36,966 nt of DNA from Spirochaetota bacterium. GTDB taxonomy: Bacteria > Spirochaetota > Brachyspiria > Brachyspirales > JACRPF01. Below are positions 16,888 to 25,302 of this stretch, piece after piece. A program made the translations under genes and the position numbers. The notes below the pieces were generated by a model. It did not search any database. It was not told the DNA's origin and was given only the letters and a program-made list of their open reading frames with translations. Each line of letters starts with the position of its first letter. Position 1 is the first letter of the stretch. Location: contig JBBTBY010000127.1 in the NCBI GenBank assembly GCA_038043445.1, positions 1 to 36,966 on the forward strand. Direction: 5' to 3'.

Positions 16888-17171
16888 CAGAGCGGCTTAT
16901 AGAAATGGACCACCGACGGCGCCGTACGGAGCGCATTGAGCTTCGGCACTATCGCCTTGAAATGCGCCGACGCCATATGCGCATCGACAGAGGCCTGATC
17001 CTCCCAATGTTCGATGAAGGCGAAATTCTCCGGGACCTTCACGTCCTGATGCAGGATATAATCGATACATCCCGCTTCCCTGCGCGTCGCCTCTATCATC
17101 GGCTTCACCTCATCGATGAGCGCATCGATCTTTCCGGGAAGCACCGTGAATTGCGCGACAATGACTATCAT
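16887..17171 (-). CDS. Antibiotic-biosynthesis-monooxygenase (ABM/YgiN-like) domain protein
   Basis: A protein of 94 residues; I start at 17171 because GGAGG lies five bases upstream and MIVIVAQFTVLPGKIDALID matches the usual ABM start. The longer frame adds residues that overlap the preceding gene. The dimeric alpha/beta-barrel family is shown by CIDYILHQDVKVPENFAFIE, then HWEDQASVDAHMASAHFKAI, with the conserved His residues. Relatives oxidise quinols or aromatic compounds without cofactor, and some members bind haem or sugars; the substrate here is unknown. It begins 22 bp after the stop of the 17194-17829 gene and is probably co-transcribed with it. Confidence 0.85.
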   Translation of the reverse strand: MIVIVAQFTVLPGKIDALIDEVKPMIEATRREAGCIDYILHQDVKVPENFAFIEHWEDQASVDAHMASAHFKAIVPKLNALRTAPSVVHFYKPL

Positions 17172-17193
17172 AAGAACCTCCGATGTGTATTCT

Positions 17194-17829
17194 TTACTCT
17201 GCCACATAGCCGCGAATGAGCGTCTTTACCGCCGATCTCGTATTCGTTCCCGTCGCAAGCCCGCGATACGCCGATACGATATCCCGTATGCCCGCATTCG
17301 TGCTCGTCTCAAGCACGGCCCGGTATCCTTCAGGCATCATCTCCCTCAACTGGACAGCATAGGACAAATGCCACAGCGCATCGCCGAGCCGGTACTGCTC
17401 CCTGTTCGTCGCAAGGGCAGCGAGGAGCTTCACCTCGAAACGCGAGAACAATACCGTGTAGTCGTTCGACATGCCCGGTCTTTTCGACTTCAGCATCGCT
17501 CCGGGTTCTTTCGCCATGGAGGCACACCCGGCGGCGGTGAGGTTCTCGGAAAGTATCGATATGAGCGCATGCGAATCGTTCTTTGACAATGGGAAGAACG
17601 CCGCATAGTTCATGAAATAGCCGAGTCTCAGCACCGCTTTCTCCCGATCGGAAAGGCCGAATGCGCCGGTAACGAACGTATATTGGCTTGCGAATTCATC
17701 GTCACGGAACAGGGTGGCGATATGACGCGTCTGCACATCGACAGTTTTACGCCTCGCCATCGGCACGACGAAGAATAAAATGACGATGACCGCAAAAAGA
17801 GCGAGCGGGAGCCATTTTTTAATATTCAT
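17194..17829 (-). CDS. Hypothetical protein with N-terminal membrane anchor
   Basis: About 211 residues if started at 17829, where MNIKKWLPLALFAVIVILFF gives a positively charged N-terminus and one transmembrane segment. ATGs at 17844-17847 are alternatives, since no start has a strong ribosome site. The rest is soluble and mostly helical (TRHIATLFRDDEFASQYTFV, then LWHLSYAVQLREMMPEGYRA). I do not recognise a family. By topology most of the chain should face the periplasm. It precedes the ABM-domain gene in a two-gene operon and is divergent from the 18116 gene across a dispersed repeat. Confidence 0.6.
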   Translation of the reverse strand: MNIKKWLPLALFAVIVILFFVVPMARRKTVDVQTRHIATLFRDDEFASQYTFVTGAFGLSDREKAVLRLGYFMNYAAFFPLSKNDSHALISILSENLTAAGCASMAKEPGAMLKSKRPGMSNDYTVLFSRFEVKLLAALATNREQYRLGDALWHLSYAVQLREMMPEGYRAVLETSTNAGIRDIVSAYRGLATGTNTRSAVKTLIRGYVAE

Positions 17830-17893
17830 ACGTTCATCATACATCATTCCGGCGATTTCGTACATGGCATCACGCGATTGCGCAGAGTGACGG

Positions 17894-18018
17894 CCACGAA
17901 GACACCAAGGCACTAAGAAAATCGACTATGATATAGGGATTGATCATCTACAGATCATCGACTCGCCGTGTCAGTTGAGCACTTGTCCGTGCTTTCCCTT
18001 TGCGTCTTCGTGGTTTTC
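17894..18018. repeat. Dispersed inverted-repeat element, copy 1
   Basis: The left arm CCACGAAGACACCAAGG (17894-17910) is mirrored by CCTTTGCGTCTTCGTGG near 17997-18013, with 15 of 17 positions pairing and about 86 bp between the arms. It sits between divergent genes. The same arm sequence recurs at 26918-27036 and 20302-20329. There are no flanking genes for a transposase, so it behaves like a small non-autonomous or REP-like repeat. Confidence 0.65.
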
Positions 18019-18115
18019 TCCCCTATTGATATTCAAGATCTTTTCACTCTCCATACTTTACATATTTTCATGGCACGATAGTATTCACTCATTGTTGCCG
18101 CTTTTAGGAGATATC

Positions 18116-19591
18116 ATGACCACTGCCATGCGTTCGCTCATGCTGGTTTTTCTTGCTGTAATGACTTCATCTCCGCTACGCGCGGATGTCGACTATCAGA
18201 GCTACCCCACCGGCGATATCGGCTATACGCAGATAGGGACACGCGCTCAGTCCGTCGAGAAGGGGATAGCCGCGATCGATGACGAGAGCGAAAAGCGCGA
18301 ACTGAAAACGCATTTCGCTGAAGCAAAGAAATCATATGCAGCCAAGGACTTTGCTTCCACGGGGAGAATACTTTCCTACCTGGCAGAACGGCTTTCCGCG
18401 CGGGGCATGAACATGCAGCCTTCCGCACGGCTGAGCGACGAGCAGAAAAAGGGCCTTTCATCGATAGGAAAAGAAATGCATACGGCCATGAAAAACGAGG
18501 ATATGCGCACAATTAATAACCTTGTGAAAAGAACGGTAACGTTGCTTGGTTCCGAAGCGGGGAAACCGGAGGCGGGGCTGCTCATACGAAAGAACGCGCC
18601 GCGCTTTTCCGGCAATGTGGAAGCGGAAGCAAAACGCCTCCTCGATACGCGCCGCAGCGCAATGCTCGATGCGGGAACGCGCGTAGCGGTATCCATACGG
18701 AAAAAAGATAAGTTGCGCATCGCAGCAGGCCTCTTACTCGAACTCTCTGCGCTCATCGCCGCTTCATCGATGGATGAAAGCGCGCCGCTCATACCCGAGC
18801 TCTGCACGGCGGCGGATGCGCTCGTCAGTGTACAGGGAGCGAACGGCATATTCGGCATCCCCTATGACAACGCATCATCGGATCTCCTCATCAAAAGGGC
18901 GTCGCTCGCCGTAGACGAAGCGAAACGCAATAGTGCGCGCATCATTATTGAGCGTGGATGGATACTCGACGACAGCGGGGCGCTGGACGGGGGGTTGCAG
19001 TTCGATAACGGTCTCGCTGCACGCGCTGTCGTCCTCGCGTATCGCACGCAGAGCGACGAACGATATCTCGCGGCGGCAAAACGCTCGCGCGATGCACTTG
19101 AAAGAACGCCCGTATGTCCCAACTGGAACTATAACGCATTTTCCATATCGTTCCTCGCGGAGCTCTACCGTGCTGCACCTGAAGAAAGGACACGCACGAT
19201 ACTCGCAAAAAAGCTTACCTACGGGCTCATCCCGGGGCTAATGGTGAACGGGCGGTACGCGGACCCGCACAATGCGAAGACCGTGTATCATCACATTATC
19301 ACCGAAGCGCTCCTCGATGCCGCTGAAGCGCTCCCGCGCTCGGACGAACTTTCCGCATCGGTCATCGACGCTGCCGCACGCGCATCGCTCTCCGCTGCTG
19401 ATGAGATCATCGCCATCGGCCCCGTGCATGCGGACCGCGCCGTCGGCATGCTGTCGCGCGCGAACCTTCTGCGAGCGGATGACCGCTTCGGGCACTCACT
19501 CTCCATCACGCTCGGCGAGCTTTCGGCCGCGGGCAATGAGCAGATGGCGAATGCGTTCTATCTCAGACACCTTATCGCGCCGGTACGCTAG
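18116..19591 (+). CDS. Hypothetical secreted alpha-helical protein
   Basis: About 491 residues. I start at 18116: AGGAG lies five bases upstream and a signal peptide follows (MRSLMLVFLAVMTSSPLRA). The frame open from 17975 runs through the dispersed repeat and is not needed. The middle is helical with Ala/Lys-rich stretches. The C-terminal 190 residues (from IIIERGWILDDSGALDGGLQ through WNYNAFSISFLAELYRA and VYHHIITEALLDAAEALP) look like a helical-hairpin toroid, as in alpha/alpha-barrel glycosidases or lyases, but I cannot name a family or catalytic pair. Its stop overlaps the convergent M15 peptidase gene by 20 bp. Probably periplasmic; function unknown. Confidence 0.72.
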   Translation: MTTAMRSLMLVFLAVMTSSPLRADVDYQSYPTGDIGYTQIGTRAQSVEKGIAAIDDESEKRELKTHFAEAKKSYAAKDFASTGRILSYLAERLSARGMNMQPSARLSDEQKKGLSSIGKEMHTAMKNEDMRTINNLVKRTVTLLGSEAGKPEAGLLIRKNAPRFSGNVEAEAKRLLDTRRSAMLDAGTRVAVSIRKKDKLRIAAGLLLELSALIAASSMDESAPLIPELCTAADALVSVQGANGIFGIPYDNASSDLLIKRASLAVDEAKRNSARIIIERGWILDDSGALDGGLQFDNGLAARAVVLAYRTQSDERYLAAAKRSRDALERTPVCPNWNYNAFSISFLAELYRAAPEERTRTILAKKLTYGLIPGLMVNGRYADPHNAKTVYHHIITEALLDAAEALPRSDELSASVIDAAARASLSAADEIIAIGPVHADRAVGMLSRANLLRADDRFGHSLSITLGELSAAGNEQMANAFYLRHLIAPVR

Positions 19592-20348
19592 GGCATTGTG
19601 CGACGGCGTTCACATAGAACGGCGCACGATCGATGGACGCTTCTGCACCGGCGAACGATGTTTGCTTGAGCAATAACGACGGCGTTCTGCCGTACGCATC
19701 GTTCCAGCACTTCTGCATCTTCCCGGCGATGGGCATATACGACCAATGCCACCGCTCCTCGGCATATCCCGCAGCGCGTCCTGCCGAATAGGGCTGACAG
19801 AAACCGTACCGAGCGGCATGCTTCACGAGCCAGACATGGAGCCTCTTTCCCTTGCCGGAACGGAAGTAGTCATTGTTGAGGGCGTTGATATCGACATCGG
19901 TACCCCAGTGATGACGCGATGTCCCCGGCATGGATGAAAATTCCAGAATGCGAAACGCACGTTCCCGCTCATCGGGAACGGCTTTCGAAAGATCGAGCCC
20001 GCCGACACGCGTCCTGCCGTTGAATTTATTATCCCAGATGCGTTTTTGGTCGTCGAAGGTGCGCGTTGCGCTCAGTACGATGAACGGCATGAACGGCATA
20101 TCTTTCGCAAGGTCATCGCGCATGCGCTTGAGCGCTTCCGCCGCCTCACGGCGGAGCATCTGTCTGCCCTGCGCGGGAATACCGAGGGTGCGTATATCGA
20201 CGAAATATCCGTTCGTGCTCGGGTCAAAACGGCCGGCTGCGTAGTCGCGTATCGGGATATCCGCTTCGACCACGGACGTTTGGGGAATGCAGGAGAAAAG
20301 AAACCACAAAGGCACTAAGAGAGATAGTAGTTTGTATTTTTTTCTCAT
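19572..20348 (-). CDS. M15-family D-alanyl-D-alanine carboxypeptidase-like lipoprotein
   Basis: About 258 residues, started at 20348 because a lipoprotein signal follows at once (LLSLLVPLWFLFSC, acceptor Cys20). The M15B (VanY/DdcY-type) zinc site is present: SRHHWGTDVD contains His146 and Asp153, and ERWHW contains catalytic Glu198 and ligand His201. It should trim the terminal D-Ala of peptidoglycan stem peptides from the membrane face. A promoter lies at 20396-20423. The signal-peptide codons are oddly derived: bases 20302-20329 match one arm of the dispersed repeat. The gene converges on the 18116 gene, with a 20-bp tail overlap. The family call is firm; the exact substrate (di- or carboxypeptidase) is not. 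Confidence 0.88.
   Translation of the reverse strand: MRKKYKLLSLLVPLWFLFSCIPQTSVVEADIPIRDYAAGRFDPSTNGYFVDIRTLGIPAQGRQMLRREAAEALKRMRDDLAKDMPFMPFIVLSATRTFDDQKRIWDNKFNGRTRVGGLDLSKAVPDERERAFRILEFSSMPGTSRHHWGTDVDINALNNDYFRSGKGKRLHVWLVKHAARYGFCQPYSAGRAAGYAEERWHWSYMPIAGKMQKCWNDAYGRTPSLLLKQTSFAGAEASIDRAPFYVNAVAQCPSVPAR
20302..20329. repeat. Half-copy of the dispersed repeat inside the M15 signal-peptide codons
   Basis: AACCACAAAGGCACTAAG (20302-20319) matches the arm AACCACAAAGG..CACCAAGG at 26918-26938 and, more loosely, the arm at 17894. No opposing arm is present. On the minus strand these bases encode LLVPLWFLF of the lipoprotein signal. Confidence 0.6.
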
Positions 20349-20395
20349 GTCCGCCCGCCCATAGCGGCTGCGCCATAGGCGCACGCATGAAATTA

Positions 20396-20423
20396 AGTAT
20401 ACCCCTCTTCGTTATATCGTCAA
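20396..20423 (-). promoter_or_regulatory. Sigma70-type promoter of the M15 lipoprotein gene
   Basis: TTGACG (20418-20423) and TATACT (20396-20401) on the minus strand are 16 bp apart. Spacer and boxes closely match the promoter at 30554-30581, including GAGGGG just before the -10. The start codon follows about 48 bp downstream of the -10. Confidence 0.6.
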
Positions 20424-20455
20424 TCCCCCATCGGTTCTGTGTCAAGCGATCCGCG

Positions 20456-20962
20456 CTATTTCTTCGACACTGCGGCAAGCGCTTTGGCATAGTCCGGCTC
20501 CTCTGCTATCTCCGGGACCTGCTCGGTATAGGTGATGATACCCGCCGGGTCGATGACCACCACGGCCCGGGATAGTATCCCTTTGAGCTTGCCGCTTATG
20601 ATGCGTACTCCATACATCTCGCCGAAACCGCGGTCATGCATTTCCGAAAGCGTAATGACATTGATCAGACCCTCGGCCGTGCAAAAACGCTTCATGGCGA
20701 ACGGCAGGTCATCGGATATGCAGAGCACCGCCGTGTTCGGACGGGACGCGGCTTCGGCATTGAATCTCCGCACCGATGCAGCGCACACCGACGTATCGAT
20801 GCTCGGAAAAATGTTCAGGACAACGGTTTTGCCGTGAAAATCGGACAATTTCCTGTCGGAGAGGTCCTCGGCGGTGAGCGAAATATCCGGGGCCTTCGAA
20901 CCGACCGCAGGGAGTATACCGACCGTCCGTATCGGCTCGCCCTTATGCGTTATCTCTACCAT
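20456..20962 (-). CDS. tpx: Thiol peroxidase (Tpx, atypical 2-Cys peroxiredoxin)
   Basis: A protein of 168 residues, the usual Tpx length. PSIDTSVCAASVRRFN contains the peroxidatic Cys60 in the conserved Tpx context, and FAMKRFCTAEG contains the resolving Cys94, the spacing found in Escherichia coli Tpx. GSKAPDISLTAEDLSD is the standard N-terminal region. It reduces peroxides, especially lipid hydroperoxides, using thioredoxin, and is cytoplasmic or periplasmic depending on species; no signal peptide is present here. GGGAG lies six bases before the ATG. It is transcribed alone, with the M15 gene following after a promoter. Confidence 0.95.
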   Translation of the reverse strand: MVEITHKGEPIRTVGILPAVGSKAPDISLTAEDLSDRKLSDFHGKTVVLNIFPSIDTSVCAASVRRFNAEAASRPNTAVLCISDDLPFAMKRFCTAEGLINVITLSEMHDRGFGEMYGVRIISGKLKGILSRAVVVIDPAGIITYTEQVPEIAEEPDYAKALAAVSKK

Positions 20963-21110
20963 GATATACTCCCGTGCGCCAAACGATCTTCTTCTATTTT
21001 ATATCAGCCCATGGTAACAAAAATATCATGAAAGGCAATGCCGCAGCATTCTTAAAACGTCTTGATGGACGCCCTCCTTGACACGAGCACGCATATTATT
21101 AGCTTTAAGC

Positions 21111-22253
21111 ATGAGTAAGGAAAGCACATCATCGAGTACATTCGTCCCGGTGCTTGCGCTTGTGCTGCTTATGGCGATGGCCGCGGACGCCCATGACAGG
21201 ATAATCCTTACGGACGGCACCGTCATTGACTGCATCATCACCAGACAGACCGCCGATGACATCACCTACGAGAAGGACGGCACCCCGGTCACGCTGGAAA
21301 AATCCCATATCCACGAGGTCATGATCGACACCGAGATCGATAAATTCTTTAACGCGGCTGAGCGTATCGACACACTTGAAAAGAAGATACACTATCTCGT
21401 CAAGTCTGTGCAGAATTTCCCCGGCAAGGATTACAACCGTCTGAAGCTCGCCGAGGTATACATCTCCGCCGATATCCTACCGCCGGCCGAAGAAATCCTC
21501 AAAGGCGAGGAAGCACCGCCCTATCGCCTCCTGCAGGCGTTCCTCCTCGTTAAGCGTAATGAACCGGCACGCGCCGAGGAAAGATTATCGCGGCTCAATG
21601 CCTCGCAGTTCGAAGCGGCAGCGCTCGTGCAGTACTACATCATCAATTCGCTGTGCCAGGTGGCCCTGGGCAATGCCGATAAAGCGATAGCGTTCATGAC
21701 GAAGGCGAAAGAAGCGAACCTCGTCGTGTTCCGCGGCATGTTCCCGGAAATGAACCGTGCCGAGAGCGAAGCTGCATACGAGCGCAGGCTCATCGCCATG
21801 AAGGAAAGACCGAACACCGAACGATCACCGGACACGAACAATTACTTCCTTGTCGGCGTCGAAGGGCTCAATGGTTATATCGCAAGCGCCTATGCATTGT
21901 TCCGTCCTGTCATTCCCGGCATCGGCCGCTTCGGTTTCGGGGCAGGCATCGGTTTTGATTACAGCGGGGACGTCTCGATACTCGATGCGAAGTACGACGC
22001 ACTGCTCTTTAACGCCAATTTACAGGCGGTGTACGAGGTGATCGACCTGACGGTGTTCCAGCTCTCCGTACGACTCAAAGCCGGATATAACGTTCTTGCC
22101 ATCGACGATTACCTGCATGGCAGTTTCGAGCTGACACCGGAGCTCCTCATCGGAGCTTTTAATCTCTATGTGATAAGTTCATGCTCCTTCGTTTTTCTGG
22201 ATAATATCGCCATCATCCCGCAACTGGGGTTCGGTATACGATTTTCGTTCTAG
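21111..22253 (+). CDS. Hypothetical envelope protein with N-terminal beta motif and C-terminal barrel-like region
   Basis: About 380 residues from the ATG at 21111. The frame also allows a TTG at 21078; neither has a clear ribosome site, but the ATG gives a better signal peptide (VPVLALVLLMAMAADA). After cleavage comes a short beta unit (DRIILTDGTVIDCIITRQTA), a type seen in many bacterial envelope proteins. A TPR-like helical part follows (around YRLLQAFLLVKRNEPARAEE). The last 130 residues have glycine and aromatic alternation ending GFGIRFSF, like a small outer-membrane barrel. Nine bases separate it from the following beta-helix gene, so they are co-transcribed. I know no named family; an outer-membrane location is inferred. 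Confidence 0.7.
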   Translation: MSKESTSSSTFVPVLALVLLMAMAADAHDRIILTDGTVIDCIITRQTADDITYEKDGTPVTLEKSHIHEVMIDTEIDKFFNAAERIDTLEKKIHYLVKSVQNFPGKDYNRLKLAEVYISADILPPAEEILKGEEAPPYRLLQAFLLVKRNEPARAEERLSRLNASQFEAAALVQYYIINSLCQVALGNADKAIAFMTKAKEANLVVFRGMFPEMNRAESEAAYERRLIAMKERPNTERSPDTNNYFLVGVEGLNGYIASAYALFRPVIPGIGRFGFGAGIGFDYSGDVSILDAKYDALLFNANLQAVYEVIDLTVFQLSVRLKAGYNVLAIDDYLHGSFELTPELLIGAFNLYVISSCSFVFLDNIAIIPQLGFGIRFSF

Positions 22254-22262
22254 GGGACAACA

Positions 22263-23411
22263 ATGATACGATCGATCTTCCTCTCACTCATGCTGTTTGC
22301 CAGCATGCCCCTTCCGGCAACGGACTTGTTTCGGGGCAAAACCTCTGGGATCATAGAGCAGGGCGGACTTAAGACGAAAGCCCTTGAGTACTGGGCGAAA
22401 AAAGGCAAAGCCCCGCCCGGGGTAACGCTCCTCCCCGGTGACGGCGTCTATGTTTCATCGCTCGGGAACGACGCGAACAGCGGCATCGCAACATCATCAC
22501 CGGTAAAGAACATAAACGTGGGGGTACGCCGCGCGGCGGAAACAGGCCGATCGAACATATTCATCGCGAAAGGCATATACTCCCGCGTGAACGGCGGTAT
22601 GGACGCCGGAGCGGACGGCATACTCGTGAACACCGGCACCGTCAATCTCATCGGAGGCTGCGAAACGAATTTCGTGCTCCGCATCGCCGGGAGTTACAGC
22701 GAACTTGACGGCGGCGGAAGCGGACGCATCATTTCCATTGCGGACATTCACTCGGTCAGCTGCGATGGTTTCGTGATACGAGCCTCCATGACCGCTGCAG
22801 CAGGCGGAGGGATATATGTCAGGGGAACACATTCGGTGCTCTTGTCCAACATCATCATAAGCAATAATACGGCATCCACCGGAGCGGGGATATATCTCGA
22901 GAACAGCACGAATATATTGATAGCGAAGGTCACGATACAGAGCAATCGCGGACAGAGCGGCACCGGCGGGATCGCCGTCGTCACGAGCGGGAATATCGTT
23001 CTGGACAACATCATCTGTGCAGGCAACCGGGGTACCGGCGGGGGCGGCGGCGGTGCCGTCATACTTATCGACAGCACCCCGGTGAGCATCATCAATTGCT
23101 CTATCTCCAACAATAAATGGGGCGGACCATGGGAATGCGCCATCGAATTGAACTATGCGACGACAACCCCGCAGATAACGATCAGCGGGAACAACCTCAC
23201 CGGCGACGGCTCCGGTGCCGTCATCGCCGAGACCGGTGTCGATGTGAGCGGCCACTCCATCATCAATAACATTTCCATTGGGTCGCTTCTCACGCGACTA
23301 TACAGAGAGATATCCGGCGATATTCCTTTGGGCTCGGTGCTGATGCTCAATACACCTGGGCATGCCTTTCACGACGCGGCGGCGGCATCCGGCAACAGTG
23401 AAACGCCATAG
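22263..23411 (+). CDS. Secreted right-handed beta-helix protein (DUF1565-like)
   Basis: A protein of 382 residues with a signal peptide (MIRSIFLSLMLFASMPLPA). YVSSLGNDANSGIATSSPVK followed by RAAETGRSNIFIAKGIYS is the DUF1565-type opening found on many parallel beta-helix proteins, different from the pectate-lyase-3 opening of the paralogues at the left of the window. Rungs follow, such as SVLLSNIIISNNTASTGAGI and GNIVLDNIICAGNRGTGG. No catalytic residues are evident. It follows the 21111 gene by nine bases and likely works with it at the cell surface. Adhesin or polysaccharide-binding roles are both possible. Confidence 0.82.
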   Translation: MIRSIFLSLMLFASMPLPATDLFRGKTSGIIEQGGLKTKALEYWAKKGKAPPGVTLLPGDGVYVSSLGNDANSGIATSSPVKNINVGVRRAAETGRSNIFIAKGIYSRVNGGMDAGADGILVNTGTVNLIGGCETNFVLRIAGSYSELDGGGSGRIISIADIHSVSCDGFVIRASMTAAAGGGIYVRGTHSVLLSNIIISNNTASTGAGIYLENSTNILIAKVTIQSNRGQSGTGGIAVVTSGNIVLDNIICAGNRGTGGGGGGAVILIDSTPVSIINCSISNNKWGGPWECAIELNYATTTPQITISGNNLTGDGSGAVIAETGVDVSGHSIINNISIGSLLTRLYREISGDIPLGSVLMLNTPGHAFHDAAAASGNSETP

Positions 23412-23477
23412 CATCCTCTTCTGCGATACACCGACCTTTATTGAAAATGTCATGCAGGTCAAGTTTTATCTTCGCCA

Positions 23478-24251
23478 TCATCCCTTCCCCTGCATCGAGA
23501 TGTAGTACCTGCCGTCTATCGGCGTCACGCGCACGCCCCGGCCGAAAAGACACGAGAGCATGTCATCGTCCATCATTTCCTTCGGCGCGCCGGAGAAGGC
23601 GATGCGCCCGTTCTCAATGACAAGCGCGTTCGTGAAGAACGGCGTTATCTCTTCCGTATGATGCGTCACCATGACGACGGAAACGTTCGATTCGCGGGCC
23701 GCTGTTTCGATGGAAAGGAGCAGTTCCTCCCGCGAGCCGATATCGAGGCCCATGGCCGGCTCGTCGAAAAGGATGAGCGATGGATGCGCGATGAGCGCAC
23801 GAGCGATGAGCACTTTCTGCTTTTCGCCATCCGAAAGTATGCCGAACCGCTCTCCCCTGCGGTCGTCAAGGCCGACGAGACGAAGGAGGCGCTCTGCCTC
23901 ATCGATCTGCTCTGCGGTCACTTCGTCATAGAGCGACAGTGAGGCGAAGATGCCGGTGAGCACGACATCGCGCACGCTGTCAGCCAGGTGGAAGCGTGTC
24001 TTTAACATCGACGATATATAGCCGATACGCTTTCGTATCTCACGTACATCGCCGTGTTCCTCGCCGAATCGTGCGATAGTCCCGCGTGTCTGCCACTGAT
24101 ACCCGGCTATCATCTCTATGAGCTTCGTTTTACCGGAACCATTGCGTCCGAAAATGACCCAATGCTCGCCCGGGGCGATATGCCAGGTGATATCGCTCAG
24201 TATCACCCTTCCTTCATATGTCACGAGCGAAACATCGTTCAGTCTGATCAT
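23478..24251 (-). CDS. Orphan ABC transporter ATP-binding protein
   Basis: A protein of 257 residues forming one complete nucleotide-binding domain. It has Walker A GRNGSGKT (35-42), signature LSDGEKQK (139-146), Walker B LILFDEPAMGLD (159-170) and the H-loop in MVTHHTEEI (His197/198). The sequence resembles the ModF/YlmA-like group of ATPases and iron-complex transport ATPases. No permease or binding-protein gene adjoins it; the nearest solute-binding gene is 16 kb away. It may therefore pair with a distant transporter or act in the cytoplasm, as some stand-alone ATPases do. It is followed on the left by a short gap and preceded by rlmN on the same strand, 40 bp upstream. Confidence 0.88.
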   Translation of the reverse strand: MIRLNDVSLVTYEGRVILSDITWHIAPGEHWVIFGRNGSGKTKLIEMIAGYQWQTRGTIARFGEEHGDVREIRKRIGYISSMLKTRFHLADSVRDVVLTGIFASLSLYDEVTAEQIDEAERLLRLVGLDDRRGERFGILSDGEKQKVLIARALIAHPSLILFDEPAMGLDIGSREELLLSIETAARESNVSVVMVTHHTEEITPFFTNALVIENGRIAFSGAPKEMMDDDMLSCLFGRGVRVTPIDGRYYISMQGKG

Positions 24252-24291
24252 TGTGCATCCCGGGTATTATTGCTACGGCGGTCAGTATATA

Positions 24292-25230
24292 CTATTTTTT
24301 CCGATCCACCAATCCGCATACGCCTAATTGCCCGCAGGCAGCCATGGCACGTACGCCCTTTGGCCATCGTGTACGGCATGGCATGCCCGCCTCCCGTACC
24401 GTGCGCCAGAACTCCTCCGCCGCCCCGACCGTCGGTGCTGTCCATGACACATCCGTGATGGGATTGAACGGGATAAGATTCACCTCGGCCGGTATTCCGC
24501 TGAGATATCCGCATAATTCCCGCGCATGTTCCGGCCTGTCATTCACCCCGGCAATGAGGACATATTCAATGATGAATTTCGTGTCCTTCCTGCTCCGAGG
24601 ATATGCGAGTAACGCACGTTTTATTTCAGCCATAGGCCACATTGTATTACGCGGCATGAGCCTTGTGCGCAGCTCATCGTTCGGGGCATTGATGCTCACC
24701 GCGATACGCAGATTGGAAAAACCCTTCGGCGGGATATCCTTCGCGAAGCCGGCAAGACGCATAAGTCCCGGGACATGCCCCATCGTACTGATCATGATAT
24801 TCGTCTGCGGTATGTTCGCGCCGCGTCCGTCATTGAGCATGCGCACCGCGTCAAGCACATTGTCGAGATTCGCGAGCGGTTCACCCATACCCATGAACAC
24901 AACATTGCGGACGTTCTCTTTCAAGTGTATCCGCGCGGATGATACCTGAGAAACGATCTCTTCGGCGGTGAGGTCCCGAACAAATCCCATGCGTGCCGTT
25001 TGGCAGAACCGGCAGCCCATGGCGCAGCCCACCTGCGAAGACACGCAGAGGCTTTTATACCGCTTCATCGGTATGACCACGGATTCGACGACACAGCCAT
25101 CGCGCATGGCGAGAAGGAACTTACAGGTAGCGCCGTCGCGTATCATCCCGTGAGGTGACGGGATAAATATTACATCGTCTTTCAGGCGCATGGGATGACA
25201 TTGTATATCAGCATGCCAGTTTGTGTCCAC
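24292..25230 (-). CDS. rlmN: RlmN-type dual-specificity RNA methyltransferase, short form
   Basis: About 312 residues from a GTG at 25230; an ATG at 25191 is the alternative, and neither has a clear ribosome site. It is a radical SAM enzyme: CAMGCRFC supplies the 4Fe-4S ligands Cys69, Cys73 and Cys76. The two catalytic cysteines expected of RlmN/Cfr are present as Cys62 (LCVSSQVGC) and Cys299 (AACGQLG). RlmN methylates C2 of A2503 in 23S rRNA and A37 in some tRNAs. Compared with Escherichia coli RlmN (384 residues), the N-terminal helical accessory domain is largely missing, so it starts almost at the barrel. It is divergent from prfC. The RlmN/Cfr family is certain; the choice of RlmN is very likely. 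Confidence 0.88.
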   Translation of the reverse strand: MDTNWHADIQCHPMRLKDDVIFIPSPHGMIRDGATCKFLLAMRDGCVVESVVIPMKRYKSLCVSSQVGCAMGCRFCQTARMGFVRDLTAEEIVSQVSSARIHLKENVRNVVFMGMGEPLANLDNVLDAVRMLNDGRGANIPQTNIMISTMGHVPGLMRLAGFAKDIPPKGFSNLRIAVSINAPNDELRTRLMPRNTMWPMAEIKRALLAYPRSRKDTKFIIEYVLIAGVNDRPEHARELCGYLSGIPAEVNLIPFNPITDVSWTAPTVGAAEEFWRTVREAGMPCRTRWPKGVRAMAACGQLGVCGLVDRKK

Positions 25231-25245
25231 AAGAACAAAAAATCA

Positions 25246-25273
25246 TTGACACTGCCGAAGGGCCATGTATAAT
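25246..25273 (+). promoter_or_regulatory. Near-consensus sigma70 promoter of prfC
   Basis: TTGACA (25246-25251), a 16-bp spacer and a perfect TATAAT (25268-25273) lie 30 bp before the prfC start codon. Confidence 0.8.
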
Positions 25274-25302
25274 CCCCGCGCAATGACAACAACGGCGGGA
25301 CC

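Noticed and set aside
25191-25230. Leaderless transcript for rlmN from a TGATATACA box
   Set aside because: The -35 is poor and the start codon is itself uncertain, so the promoter cannot be placed reliably.
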